A stretch of DNA of 64,000 bases from Phycisphaerae bacterium (GTDB lineage: Bacteria; Planctomycetota; Phycisphaerae; UBA1845; Fen-1342): contig JAUIEC010000006.1 in assembly GCA_030428945.1 (NCBI GenBank), forward strand, positions 124,001 to 188,000. Reading direction: 5' to 3'. Below, in pieces: positions 1-8,293 of this stretch. Below the pieces are notes generated by a model. That model was not told the DNA's origin. It was given only the letters and a program-made list of their open reading frames with translations, and did no database searches. Made by a program: the position numbers and the translations under genes. Position 1 is the stretch's first letter. Every line of letters begins with the position of its first letter.

Positions 1-2
1 GG

Positions 3-596
3 ATGGAATTCGATTTTGACTTCAACTGGAAGGACCTGGGCGAAGTCGACGGCGACGTGGAGATCGTCATCCGCAGCAGCGACGGCGACGAGACCCTGGA
101 GATCAAGCGGAACGCGGACGGCACCTTCCGCGTCGTGCGCGAAGACGACGCGGGCGAGCGGGTCGACGAGTACGAAAGCGCCGAGCAGTTCGAGGCGCAG
201 GATCCGGAGGCCTTCGAGATGTTCCAGGGACACTCGGGTCACGGGAGCGGCGCGATGATCTTCATGCATCCGGGTGGCAAGGATCTGCCGCGGATGCAGC
301 GCGACTTCTCGGCCAAGATCGAAAAGCGGATTCGCGAAGCGCACGAACGGGCCACCGCGGCGCTGCAGCACGGCGATCAGGCCCGGCAGCGGGTGATCCG
401 CCGGCAGCGGAGCATGTCGACCAGCGACCAGAGCGGGGCGCACGAGACGCAGCTTCAGGTTTCGATCGGCGATGACGGCGTGCGGGTCGAGCTGGTCGAG
501 GACGGCGTCAGGAAGGTGTACGAATTCGAAGACGAGGCGCACTTCAAGCGGAGCGAGCCCGAACTCTACGAGCGGTGCGGCCTGGGCGGCCGGTAG
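3..596 (+). CDS. Acidic protein with duplicated beta-rich motif (possibly C-terminal part)
   Basis: A 197-residue reading frame opens with ATG two bases inside the window, so this may be the tail of a longer protein or a complete one; the sequence cannot decide. It is very acidic and has no signal peptide or membrane segment. Two related halves are visible: residues about 15-75 and about 150-195 each hold a run of alternating charged and hydrophobic residues leading into a YExxExF / YEFEDExxF stretch and a PExxE tail. A charged helical linker of about 50 residues, rich in Arg and Gln, separates them. I do not recognise the family. An inverted repeat element follows the stop. Confidence 0.6.
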   Translation: MEFDFDFNWKDLGEVDGDVEIVIRSSDGDETLEIKRNADGTFRVVREDDAGERVDEYESAEQFEAQDPEAFEMFQGHSGHGSGAMIFMHPGGKDLPRMQRDFSAKIEKRIREAHERATAALQHGDQARQRVIRRQRSMSTSDQSGAHETQLQVSIGDDGVRVELVEDGVRKVYEFEDEAHFKRSEPELYERCGLGGR

Positions 597-690
597 GAAT
601 CGAAGGACGGAGTCGGGGACCAGGGGTTCGAGCGGCGCGCCCGGCGCGCCCGGCGCGCCCGCGGTCCCCGGTCCGCCTTGTGCGAGACGC

Positions 691-756
691 GCAGGGTGCG
701 TCATCGACGCCGCGTTCCACGGATTCGCGTGGCAGCGCCGGCGTGGGTGCCGCACC
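691..756 (-). repeat. 72-bp palindromic repeat family, diverged copy
   Basis: It begins GCAGGGTGCGTCATCGACGC and ends GTGCCGCACC, which is the reverse orientation of the copies at 9805, 35182 and 49870. The right arm has diverged (GCGTGGGTGCC where others have GCGTCGATGCC), so the hairpin is weaker. It lies about 95 nt after the stop of the first gene. Confidence 0.6.
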
Positions 757-1012
757 CTGACTTCATCACACCCGAACTGAATTCCAACCTGCCGCCGTCG
801 TCCCCGGGGTACCCCCCACCCAAGTTCATTTTCGGTGCCAGAGCGAAGAGGCGGTAGCGGGCAAACACCTGAAGCGCCCGTAAGCGGCCCGCCGACAGCG
901 GGTTGCGTCTTCGATTTTTCCGAGCCCGTCGCGCCGCGACAGGCCGCGAGAACCGCCTCGCCTCGGACCGATCCGGGGCGGTCGTTCCGCGCTGCCGGCG
1001 AGACGTTTGGCG

Positions 1013-1042
1013 TTGCGGCCGCTCCCACCAGAGTGCTATCCT
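1013..1042 (+). promoter_or_regulatory. Possible sigma-70 promoter for the LysM gene
   Basis: TTGCGG at 1013-1018 and TATCCT at 1037-1042 are 18 bp apart, with a TG one base upstream of the -10. The start codon lies about 40 nt downstream. The match is moderate and context-based only. Confidence 0.3.
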
Positions 1043-1085
1043 CAGCCGCGGTTCCTTCGACCCACTTCCGCGAGGCCGAGCGGCG

Positions 1086-1931
1086 ATGCCCGACACGCCC
1101 GACCAGTCCGAGTTCAGCCGACGCCTGCAGGCCGCCATGCAGCGGGCCAAGGCCCCCGCGCCGGCCGAGCCGCCCGCCGCTACCGCGACGAACACCGATG
1201 CGTTTCAGCAGCGGCTGGCGACCGCGATGGATCCGGCCGCGGAAGCCGCGACCGAACCTCCTCCGCCCGAGCCGCTGCCCGAAGCCGAACCGGTCGGCAC
1301 CGGCGCATACATCGTTCGCAAAGGCGACTGCACCTCGAGCATCGCGATGGACCACGGGCTGTACCCCGAGACGCTCTGGAACGACCCGGGCAACACCGCG
1401 CTGCGCGAGGCCCGCGTCAACATGAACGTGCTGCTGCCGGGCGACCGGATGCACATTCCCGAGAAGCGCCTTCGCGAGGAAGCCCTGGCACCCGAGCAGC
1501 GACATCGCTTCCGGCGCCGCGGCGTACCCGAACAACTCCAGATCGGGTTCGAGGACAAGGACGGCGCCCCCTACGCCGGCGAGGCCTACACGATCGACAT
1601 CGACGGCCTCGTCCGCGAAGGCTTCACCGACGGCAGCGGTTTCGTACGCGAACCGATTCCGCCCGAGGCCAGGCTGGCCGTCATCGAATTCGCCGAGCGA
1701 CAGGAGACCTACGAGTTCACGCTCGGCGACCTCGAACCCGTCGACGCCGTCCGCGGGCTGCAGAAACGACTCAAGAACCTCGGTTTCCTCGCCGGACGCC
1801 TGAGCGGCGCCTACGACGACGCGACCACCGCGGCGGTGCGCGACTTCCAGCGGCATTACGCCCTGGCCAACACCAGCGGACAGGTCGACGCCGAAACCCG
1901 CGCACAGCTCGTGGCGGTTCATCGCAGCTAA
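1086..1931 (+). CDS. LysM / peptidoglycan-binding-like protein of the secretion-accessory type
   Basis: 281 residues from the ATG at 1086; the frame is open to 903 but that extension looks non-coding. A Pro/Ala-rich N-terminus carries two related helices (FSRRLQAAM and FQQRLATAM, residues about 9-17 and 39-47). A LysM-like module follows at about 76-120 (YIVRKGDCTSSIA ... LLPGDRMHIP), then a beta domain of about 70 residues, then a C-terminal PG_binding_1-like domain (LGFLAGRLSGAYDD ... VRDFQRH). This order is typical of proteins I know from type VI secretion or contractile-injection neighbourhoods in myxobacteria and others, but no VgrG, PAAR or sheath gene is in the window. The stop is 25 nt before the next gene, so the two are probably co-transcribed. 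Confidence 0.7.
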   Translation: MPDTPDQSEFSRRLQAAMQRAKAPAPAEPPAATATNTDAFQQRLATAMDPAAEAATEPPPPEPLPEAEPVGTGAYIVRKGDCTSSIAMDHGLYPETLWNDPGNTALREARVNMNVLLPGDRMHIPEKRLREEALAPEQRHRFRRRGVPEQLQIGFEDKDGAPYAGEAYTIDIDGLVREGFTDGSGFVREPIPPEARLAVIEFAERQETYEFTLGDLEPVDAVRGLQKRLKNLGFLAGRLSGAYDDATTAAVRDFQRHYALANTSGQVDAETRAQLVAVHRS

Positions 1932-1956
1932 CCCCCTCTCCCCCAGGAGCCCGCCC

Positions 1957-3474
1957 GTGTCGACACGTCCCGCGGAAGGCCGGTTCGAGGCCGTCAACTT
2001 CGAGTTCGAAAACCTGCCGCCCCGGTGCGCGACGACGCGCGGCGCCGGCTTCGACGAAGGCGACGTCATCCGGCGTATCAAGGAAGGGATCCCGGGCATG
2101 GCCCTGAAGTTCTCGGCCTACTACCCGACCACCGCGGGCGATGCCGAGTCCGGACACGTGCTGATGCTCGGCTGGGATCACGCCATGCTCGCCGAACGCC
2201 GCGAGGACGGCTACTACCTCGACAGCATCTACGCGCACGGCACAAGCACCAGCGAAGACGCGCAGATCTACCACCTGACCGGCGCGGACTACAAGACCCG
2301 GACCGCCCGCCCGACCGTCGAAGTCGAACTCGACGGCGACAGCCAATGCAACACGCACCGCGACAGCCGCTGCCTGTGGCGGAAACTGGATCTTCGCGAA
2401 GAGAACGTGCGAATCAGCAAACTGGTCACGTTCAGCCTGACCTCATGCTCGTTCGGCGTCCTGTGGCCGGACCCGCAGGGCGAGGAGACCGCGCCCGAGT
2501 ACTACGTCGCCTCGCACATGGCCTTCTCGCCGCCGATCCCGCTGTTCTGGATCGCCGAGAACCGAACCGGCGGAATCGGCGGACGACGCCGCGGGTCCGC
2601 CCCGCGACGGTCCGAGTCGCTCGTCTCGACCAGGGTGCAGTTGAACCTGCTCGCGTCGGTCAACTCGGCCCGGTCCGAACTGGACAAGTTCACGGCCGAA
2701 CGCATCCCCCACACCGACGGCTGCGACGTGACCGCCCGACTCATGCTGCGCGGGCCCGAACGCCTGGCCGACCTGATGGACAGCGGCCGCGAGTCGGCCC
2801 CGTTCAAGACGCACCCGTACGTCGTGCTCGAGTTCGCCGGCGACCAGGTCCGCTTCCGCTGCACGCTGGGCTACAACAACGACCCGACCCTCCGCCGCCC
2901 CGAGAAACCGCCGTTCCACTCGCTCGGCCCGGCCTTCCAGGTGTTCAACAGCCTGTCCGGCCCGAACGACTTCGTGCTGCCGCAGATCAACCAGGCTCTC
3001 GGACAGCGGATCATCGACGAGATGGACAAGCTGATCCGGGACGACTACGCGTTCATGACGCTGCACCTGTCCAGCCTGATCCGCGTCGGCAAACTCAACG
3101 AAACGCGGGCGTATCGAACGCCGAAGTACGACAAGCTGATGAGCTTCCAGAAACGCTACACGATCCCGCCGAGCCTCGGCCAGAACCTGCCGGCCGTGTT
3201 CCGCTTCGTCGAGGCCGCCGCCAGCGACCCCGAGAGCGACCCGCAGATCGCCCGAAGCTACGAGGAGATCTTCAAGATCTGGCAGGAACAGCAGATCGGC
3301 TGCCGGTTCCCGGTCGATACGCTGCACCAGCTTGCCGCCCGGGTGGCCGACACGTCGCCGCGGCTGAGAACCGGCGCCTACGCCGCGCCGACCCCGACGG
3401 AACGACTGCCGGCCGAACAGATCGTCGGCATCGGCCCCCGCAAGGAGGACGAGGATCGGTCGGAAGAGCAGTGA
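1957..3474 (+). CDS. 505-residue protein of unknown function, partner of the LysM protein
   Basis: GTG start at 1957 with AGGAG seven bases upstream. There is no signal peptide or membrane segment. The N-terminal 150 residues contain a His-bearing stretch (SGHVLMLGWDHAM), a YYLDSIYAHG segment and several cysteines. The middle is mixed alpha/beta, and the last 60 residues are Pro/Glu-rich and probably disordered. I recognise no family. Coupling to an upstream LysM/PG-binding protein suggests, by inference only, a cargo or accessory of a secretion device. A cytoplasmic regulatory role is equally possible. Confidence 0.6.
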   Translation: MSTRPAEGRFEAVNFEFENLPPRCATTRGAGFDEGDVIRRIKEGIPGMALKFSAYYPTTAGDAESGHVLMLGWDHAMLAERREDGYYLDSIYAHGTSTSEDAQIYHLTGADYKTRTARPTVEVELDGDSQCNTHRDSRCLWRKLDLREENVRISKLVTFSLTSCSFGVLWPDPQGEETAPEYYVASHMAFSPPIPLFWIAENRTGGIGGRRRGSAPRRSESLVSTRVQLNLLASVNSARSELDKFTAERIPHTDGCDVTARLMLRGPERLADLMDSGRESAPFKTHPYVVLEFAGDQVRFRCTLGYNNDPTLRRPEKPPFHSLGPAFQVFNSLSGPNDFVLPQINQALGQRIIDEMDKLIRDDYAFMTLHLSSLIRVGKLNETRAYRTPKYDKLMSFQKRYTIPPSLGQNLPAVFRFVEAAASDPESDPQIARSYEEIFKIWQEQQIGCRFPVDTLHQLAARVADTSPRLRTGAYAAPTPTERLPAEQIVGIGPRKEDEDRSEEQ

Positions 3475-3625
3475 GACCGTGTTGCCCTGGACGAGCGAAA
3501 GAGGTCGGCCCGCGTCATATCATTGCACGACGCGTGCATCGGCATCGCGCGTGGGGAGTGCCGCCGGCATCCCGGCGGTGCGTTCTCCGCGCTGACGGAT
3601 CGCGGGTGTTCCGCAAGATGCCCTC

Positions 3626-3685
3626 GCCTGTGATCTCGTCAGCCGAGGCTTCTGTGGCACAGGCGTCCCGCCTGTGATCTTGTCA
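3626..3685. repeat. CACAGGCG palindrome with partial duplicate
   Basis: CACAGGCGTCCCGCCTGTG at 3658-3676 is a perfect 8-bp hairpin with a 3-nt loop. The flank GCCTGTGATCTTGTC (3671-3685) repeats one at 3626-3640 that differs by one base. It sits between two convergent genes, where it could act as a weak bidirectional terminator or be an interspersed repeat; similar short palindromes are, as I recall, common in planctomycete intergenic DNA. Confidence 0.5.
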
Positions 3686-3711
3686 TCCGGCGGGGTCGGA
3701 CGGGGTCCGGT

Positions 3712-4791
3712 TCAGCGCTTGTAGAACGGCAGCGGTACGACGCGGGCGTCGAGGGTCGTCGCCTTCAGCGCGATCCGGACGCCGGTGCCCGCTTCGGCCA
3801 GCGCCGGCGGGACGAAGCCCATCGCGATGATCTTGTCGAGGGTCGGGCTCTTGATGCCGCTGGTGATCACGCCGACGGCCTGCCCGTCGCTTTCGATCGG
3901 AGCGCCCTGGCGCGGCGTGCGCTTGCCGTCGACCTCGAAGCCGACCAGCGTCTTCTCCGGGTTGGCGCGGACGCGATCGATCGCCTCGCGGCCGATGAAG
4001 TCCTTGTCCTTGCCGACGACCCAGGCCTGGCCGGCCGAGATCGGGTCCCAGTCCTCGCTGAGTTCGTGGCCGTAGAGCGGCATGCCGGCTTCGGTGCGGA
4101 GCGTGTCGCGGGCGCCCAGGCCGGCCGGCTTGATCGGACGGTCCATGCCGGCGGTTCGCGAGATCAGCATGTTGGCGGCGGTCTCGGCGAACCTGGCCGG
4201 GAAGATGATCTCGACGCCGTCCTCGCCCGTGTAGCCGCTGCGGGCGACGAGGTACTCGTTGCCGAACATGTTGCCGGCCCGGAAGTGGTAGCGCTTGAGG
4301 TCGTCGATCTGGATCGGCAGCAGTTCGTTCATCAGTTCGATCGCGTCCGGACCCTGGATCGCGATCATCGCCGTGGATTCGGTGCGGTCGTTGATCTCGA
4401 CCTGCAGGCCGGCCGCGTGCTGCTGCCACCAGGGGAGCAGTTTCGCCCGGTTGCTGGCGTTGCAGACGACCAGGAAGCGATCTTCGAGGCGTGAGACGAT
4501 GACGTCGTCGAGGATGCCGCCGTCTTCGCGGCACATGTGGCTGTAGCGGCTTTGCCCGGGCGTCATGCTGGCGATCGGGCGGGTGTTGAGGCGTTCGAGC
4601 AGGGCTTCGGCGTCGGTCCCCGAGAACTCGACGCGCCCCATGTGCGAGACGTCGAACATCGACGCGTGCTGGCGGGTGTAGTGGTGTTCGGCGACCAGGC
4701 CCTCGTAGGTGACCGGCATCTGCCATCCGGCGAAGTCGACCATCGTGGCGCCAGCCTGGCAGTGGAAGCCGTGCAGCGGAGTCTGTTGCAT
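3712..4791 (-). CDS. gcvT: Aminomethyltransferase (glycine cleavage T-protein)
   Basis: 359 residues, full length for the family. T-protein takes the aminomethyl group from lipoylated H-protein and passes it to tetrahydrofolate, releasing ammonia and 5,10-methylene-THF. Family landmarks are visible in order: FAGWQMPVTY near the N-terminus, FDVSHMGR at about 46-53, YSHMCREDGGILDD, SGYTGEDGVEI at about 185-195, LGARDTLRTEAGMPLYGHEL, and the C-terminal TSGIKSPTLDKIIAMG. It stands alone, about 52 kb from gcvP and gcvH in this window, divergent from an epimerase gene. Confidence 0.95.
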   Translation of the reverse strand: MQQTPLHGFHCQAGATMVDFAGWQMPVTYEGLVAEHHYTRQHASMFDVSHMGRVEFSGTDAEALLERLNTRPIASMTPGQSRYSHMCREDGGILDDVIVSRLEDRFLVVCNASNRAKLLPWWQQHAAGLQVEINDRTESTAMIAIQGPDAIELMNELLPIQIDDLKRYHFRAGNMFGNEYLVARSGYTGEDGVEIIFPARFAETAANMLISRTAGMDRPIKPAGLGARDTLRTEAGMPLYGHELSEDWDPISAGQAWVVGKDKDFIGREAIDRVRANPEKTLVGFEVDGKRTPRQGAPIESDGQAVGVITSGIKSPTLDKIIAMGFVPPALAEAGTGVRIALKATTLDARVVPLPFYKR

Positions 4792-4856
4792 CGATTGGGT
4801 CCTCTGTGGTGCCGGTCGCCGGCGGCCCGTTCGGGCGGCGCCTCGGGAAACAGGAG

Positions 4857-4862
4857 ACTATA
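4857..4862 (-). promoter_or_regulatory. Possible -10 element for gcvT
   Basis: On the minus strand this reads TATAGT, about 65 nt before the gcvT start, in otherwise GC-rich DNA. No convincing -35 stands at normal spacing, so this is tentative. Confidence 0.25.
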
Positions 4863-5048
4863 CCGCGCCGCGTGCCAACCGGCATGGCGCCGGCGTGTCT
4901 GTTCCCGGGGCGCGATTCGTTGACACGGGCGCGGCGGGCGTCGAAACTGGTTCATTGGCGCAGGCGGCCGGCGATCCGCAACGGCCTGTCCCGGGACCGC
5001 GATCGGCGGCGAATCGGCCGGGTTGCGGTCGCTTCACGAAAGGCATCG

Positions 5049-6134
5049 GTGCAAACAGCAACACCCCCGCAGACGAGTCCCCCGCAGCGCGGTTGCGTGC
5101 TCGTGACCGGTGCGGCCGGTCTGCTGGGGCGTGAACTGGTCGGTCAGTTCCGCGGGCTGGGCTGGGAGACGCTGGGCGTCGACCTGGCGCGGGCCGATGC
5201 CAACACCCTGGTGGGTGACTTGGCCCGGGAGGAGATCGCCCGGCAGGCCTGCGCGGGCGTCGATGTGGTCGTCCACGCCGCCGCCCGGCAGTACCACAGC
5301 GGCGTCCCGCCCATGGGCCGCCGACAGTTCTTCGCGCACAACGAGGTCGCCACCCGGCAGTTGCTGGCGGCCGCCCGGGACGCGGGCGTGCGGCACTTCG
5401 TGCTGCTGTCGAGCGACATGTCCTATGGCATTCCGGATGCGGTCCCGATTCGCGAAGATGCTCCGCAGCACCCGATCGGTCCCTACGGACAAAGCAAGGT
5501 CGCCTGCGAACGGCTCTGCCTCGCGGCCGCCGAAAGCGGGATGTGCGTGACGATCTTTCGGCCGCGGCTGATTATCGGCCCCGGCCGCCTGGGGGTGCTG
5601 AAGACGCTGTTCGACCGGATCCAGGCCGGCAAGACCGTCTACATGATCGGCGGCGGCGCGAACCGCTACCAGATGGTGGCCGTCAGTGACGTGGCGGACG
5701 GTTGCGTGCGCGCGGTCGAGCAGGGGGTGGCCGGGGTGTTCAATCTCGGATCGCACCATCCGCCGACGGTGCGGGCGCTGCTCGAGGACCTGGTCGCGCG
5801 GGCCGAGAGTCGTTCGCGGATCCGGTCGCTGCCCGCGGGTCTGACGCGGATGGCGCTGGCGGGTCTCGATCGGTTCCGGCTGAGCCCGCTGACGCCGGAG
5901 CAGTATCGCATCGCGCCGGTGGACTTCGTGCTGGACACGACCGCCGCCGAGCGCGCCCTGGGCTGGCGGGCCCGGTTCGACGACGCCGAGATGCTCTGGA
6001 GCGCGTACCGCACGTACACCACCGACGGTGGCATCGTGGCGGCCCGCACGGCCGCCTCGGACGCGTTGCCGCGGATCCGACCGCCGGCCGCGCCGTCCGC
6101 CTCTTCGACGACCAAGCAGACCAGTTCGCGTTGA
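5049..6134 (+). CDS. NAD-dependent epimerase/dehydratase (extended SDR)
   Basis: 361 residues from the GTG at 5049, chosen because the extension to 4806 is basic, low-complexity and crosses the divergent promoter region, while GAAAGG lies just upstream of this GTG. The Rossmann motif VTGAAGLLGREL opens the protein. A Ser-bearing strand (LLSSDMSYG) and the catalytic YGQSK follow, then RPRLIIGPGR, as in UDP-sugar 4-epimerases and related enzymes. It probably acts on a nucleotide sugar; the substrate cannot be told. Its stop overlaps the start of a GT-C-like membrane protein (TTGA), which suggests coupled translation and a shared role in surface glycans. Confidence 0.85.
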   Translation: MQTATPPQTSPPQRGCVLVTGAAGLLGRELVGQFRGLGWETLGVDLARADANTLVGDLAREEIARQACAGVDVVVHAAARQYHSGVPPMGRRQFFAHNEVATRQLLAAARDAGVRHFVLLSSDMSYGIPDAVPIREDAPQHPIGPYGQSKVACERLCLAAAESGMCVTIFRPRLIIGPGRLGVLKTLFDRIQAGKTVYMIGGGANRYQMVAVSDVADGCVRAVEQGVAGVFNLGSHHPPTVRALLEDLVARAESRSRIRSLPAGLTRMALAGLDRFRLSPLTPEQYRIAPVDFVLDTTAAERALGWRARFDDAEMLWSAYRTYTTDGGIVAARTAASDALPRIRPPAAPSASSTTKQTSSR

Positions 6135-8293
6135 GCGCGGTGTCCACGGGTTCGGCGGGGCAACGCTGGCAGTCGCTGCTGCCGGGTTTCCTGCTGCTGG
6201 GCCTGCTGACGCTGGTCGCGCATGGCTGGTGCCTCGCGGATGGCACGGTGCTGGACGACCACTGGCACCAGCGCGGCCTGCGCGTCCACGGGTGGGGTTA
6301 CTTCGAACTGCTTCGTTCGCTCGAAATCGAGCCGGCCGACTGGATGCAGGTCTGGTGGCAGGACAAGGTGGTCCGCTGGGACTACGGTCGGCCGCTGTTC
6401 ATCCTGGCGATGAAATTCGTCTATCACGTTCTGGGCGGTGATGATCCGTTTGCGCTGCATGCGTTCAGCCTGCTGCTGCACTGGCTTTCGGCCTGCCTGC
6501 TGTGGCGGTTCGCGGCGTGGCTGGTCGGCGGAGGCTGGTGGTGCTGGCTGGCCGCCGCCGCGTTCGTGCTGTACCCGCACGCGGTGATCACGGTGGCCTG
6601 GCCGTCGTCGCAGAACGTGGTCATGTCGACGGCGCTGCTGCTGGGGGGCCTGCTGGCGTACCGGCGGGCATCGCGGCTGGACGAGGCCGGGGCACCGCCG
6701 GTTCGGCGTGGGTGGCTGGCGGCCGTGCTGGTGTTGTGGGTGCTGGCGCTGTTCACGCGTGAGAATTCGCTGCTGCTGGCGCCGCTGCTGGTCGGGCTGG
6801 ACCTGATGGCCGGCGGGTGGCCGCGGCTGCGGGCGCGGATGCCGGTCTACGCGGGCCTGGCGTTGATCGGCCTGGCGTTCATCGGGTGGCGGCTGGGACA
6901 GGTGACGGCGCCGATGCCGGACGTGTACACGCGGCGGCCGGACGGCGACCTGCTGCTGTATGCCGGCTGGCTGCTGGCGAAGCTGGGGCATTACCTGACG
7001 ACGGCGGTGTGGATTGCGCCGATGACGATCGGGCCGACGGGTCGCATCGATCCGTGGCGCGAGGTGCCGGTCGAGACGCTGGTGACGTGCGTGCTGCCGC
7101 TGGCGTACCTGGGTGGCTATGCCTGGCTCTCGGGTCGGCAGCGGGGCTGGTGGCTGTGGCCGGCCTGGATCGTGCTGGCGATTCTGCCGGTGCTGCCGGT
7201 GATCGCGACGCCGCACTCGGGCTACCTGTGCGGCGTGGGGATGGCGCTCGGGCTGGCGACGTGTGCGGCCGGGGTGCGGGCGACCTCGCGTCGTCGCCTG
7301 GGGCGCGGCCTGTTGCTGGCGACACTGGCGGGCTATGCGCTGTTCACGATGCTGAACCGCTGGCAGTGGACGGGCATCATCGCGGCCGAGCGGTTCACGA
7401 CCGAGTGGATGCTGCGCGATCCGCCGCCGGCGCCGGTTCGAGATGTCTATGTGCTGAACCTGCCGTTCGTGTCGGTCTATGCCAAGCCGCGGCTCGATCG
7501 GATTGCGCCGCGGGCGTTCGCGGACAAGCGGATGCACGTGCTGACGTTTGCGCCGACGCCGACGCAGGTGGAGGGGCGGACCTGGCTCGAACAGGTGGAC
7601 GACTGCACCCTGCTGGTGCGGATCGAGGGGCAGCCGTACTTCTCGCGTTTCAACGGGCGCTTCGTGCACGAGGCGTTCCGCGCGGGCCCGCGGCTGGCCG
7701 TCGGCGAGGCGGTCCGTGGCGCGGGGTTCGAGGCCACCGTGGTCGAGGACGACAGCGAAGGGATTCGCACGCTGCAGTTCCGCTTCGACCGTCCGCTGGC
7801 CGACCCGCGGGCGTGCTTCTACCTGGTGACGATCGACAGCGTGGCGCGGCTGCGGTTCACGCCTCGTCCGGATGGCCGCGTGGAGGGCGCGTTCGACCTG
7901 GCGTCGGCGACCGCGGCCCTGGCGGGCGGTTCGGCCGATGCGGGCGACTGGCTGCTGCGGGCGGCGCAGGGTGCGGATGTGGCACTGGCCGAGGCGGCCG
8001 CCGCGGCGGTGCATCCGTCGGCGCTGGCGCTGGCCGAGTCGCTGGGGGCGCCGCTCCAGGACGTGCTGGGGCAGCGGGTGTTGTCATCCGCGGACTGGTC
8101 CCGGGTGGCGGCCTGGTGGCGGCGATCGGTCGATGACGAGTTGCTGCACGTGCTGTGGGTGCAGCGTGATGCGCTGCTGCCGCTGGTCAAGGCGCGCGAG
8201 GAAGTGCCGAACGCGCGGCGGCGGCTGGCGGAATACCTGCGTGCCGATCTGTACCTGACGGGTCCGGCGTTCCCGGGTCCGGCAACGCGCTGA
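6131..8293 (+). CDS. GT-C-like polytopic membrane glycosyltransferase
   Basis: 720 residues from the TTG that overlaps the previous stop (TTGA); GTG at 6140 is an alternative. After a first membrane helix (residues about 16-36) comes an exoplasmic loop with the acidic pair LDDHWHQRG, the position where GT-C enzymes keep their catalytic Asp. About ten further hydrophobic helices run to about residue 420, followed by a roughly 300-residue soluble tail. No specific family motif is clear. I infer a polyprenyl-phosphate-sugar-dependent glycosyltransferase, in line with the coupled epimerase. The 3' end overlaps the convergent hydrolase gene by 107 bp. Confidence 0.65.
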   Translation: MSAVSTGSAGQRWQSLLPGFLLLGLLTLVAHGWCLADGTVLDDHWHQRGLRVHGWGYFELLRSLEIEPADWMQVWWQDKVVRWDYGRPLFILAMKFVYHVLGGDDPFALHAFSLLLHWLSACLLWRFAAWLVGGGWWCWLAAAAFVLYPHAVITVAWPSSQNVVMSTALLLGGLLAYRRASRLDEAGAPPVRRGWLAAVLVLWVLALFTRENSLLLAPLLVGLDLMAGGWPRLRARMPVYAGLALIGLAFIGWRLGQVTAPMPDVYTRRPDGDLLLYAGWLLAKLGHYLTTAVWIAPMTIGPTGRIDPWREVPVETLVTCVLPLAYLGGYAWLSGRQRGWWLWPAWIVLAILPVLPVIATPHSGYLCGVGMALGLATCAAGVRATSRRRLGRGLLLATLAGYALFTMLNRWQWTGIIAAERFTTEWMLRDPPPAPVRDVYVLNLPFVSVYAKPRLDRIAPRAFADKRMHVLTFAPTPTQVEGRTWLEQVDDCTLLVRIEGQPYFSRFNGRFVHEAFRAGPRLAVGEAVRGAGFEATVVEDDSEGIRTLQFRFDRPLADPRACFYLVTIDSVARLRFTPRPDGRVEGAFDLASATAALAGGSADAGDWLLRAAQGADVALAEAAAAAVHPSALALAESLGAPLQDVLGQRVLSSADWSRVAAWWRRSVDDELLHVLWVQRDALLPLVKAREEVPNARRRLAEYLRADLYLTGPAFPGPATR

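Larger units (their letters stand above)
597..1085. other. 489-nt intergenic region
   Basis: No convincing gene was found. It holds three head-to-tail copies of the 9-mer GGCGCGCCC at about 635-660, a diverged inverted copy of the 72-bp palindromic repeat at 691-756, and a possible promoter near 1013-1042 for the following gene. Frames that cross it (for example the 5' extension of the LysM gene to 903) lack a ribosome binding site and have anomalous composition. Confidence 0.5.

Noticed and set aside
4806-5048. N-terminal extension of the epimerase
   Set aside because: Arg-rich sequence without homology features, crossing the gcvT promoter region; the GTG at 5049 directly precedes the Rossmann fold.
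5666-8014. 782-residue minus-strand frame opposite the GT-C-like gene
   Set aside because: Low-complexity Arg/Gln/Pro translation, the shadow of a hydrophobic membrane protein.
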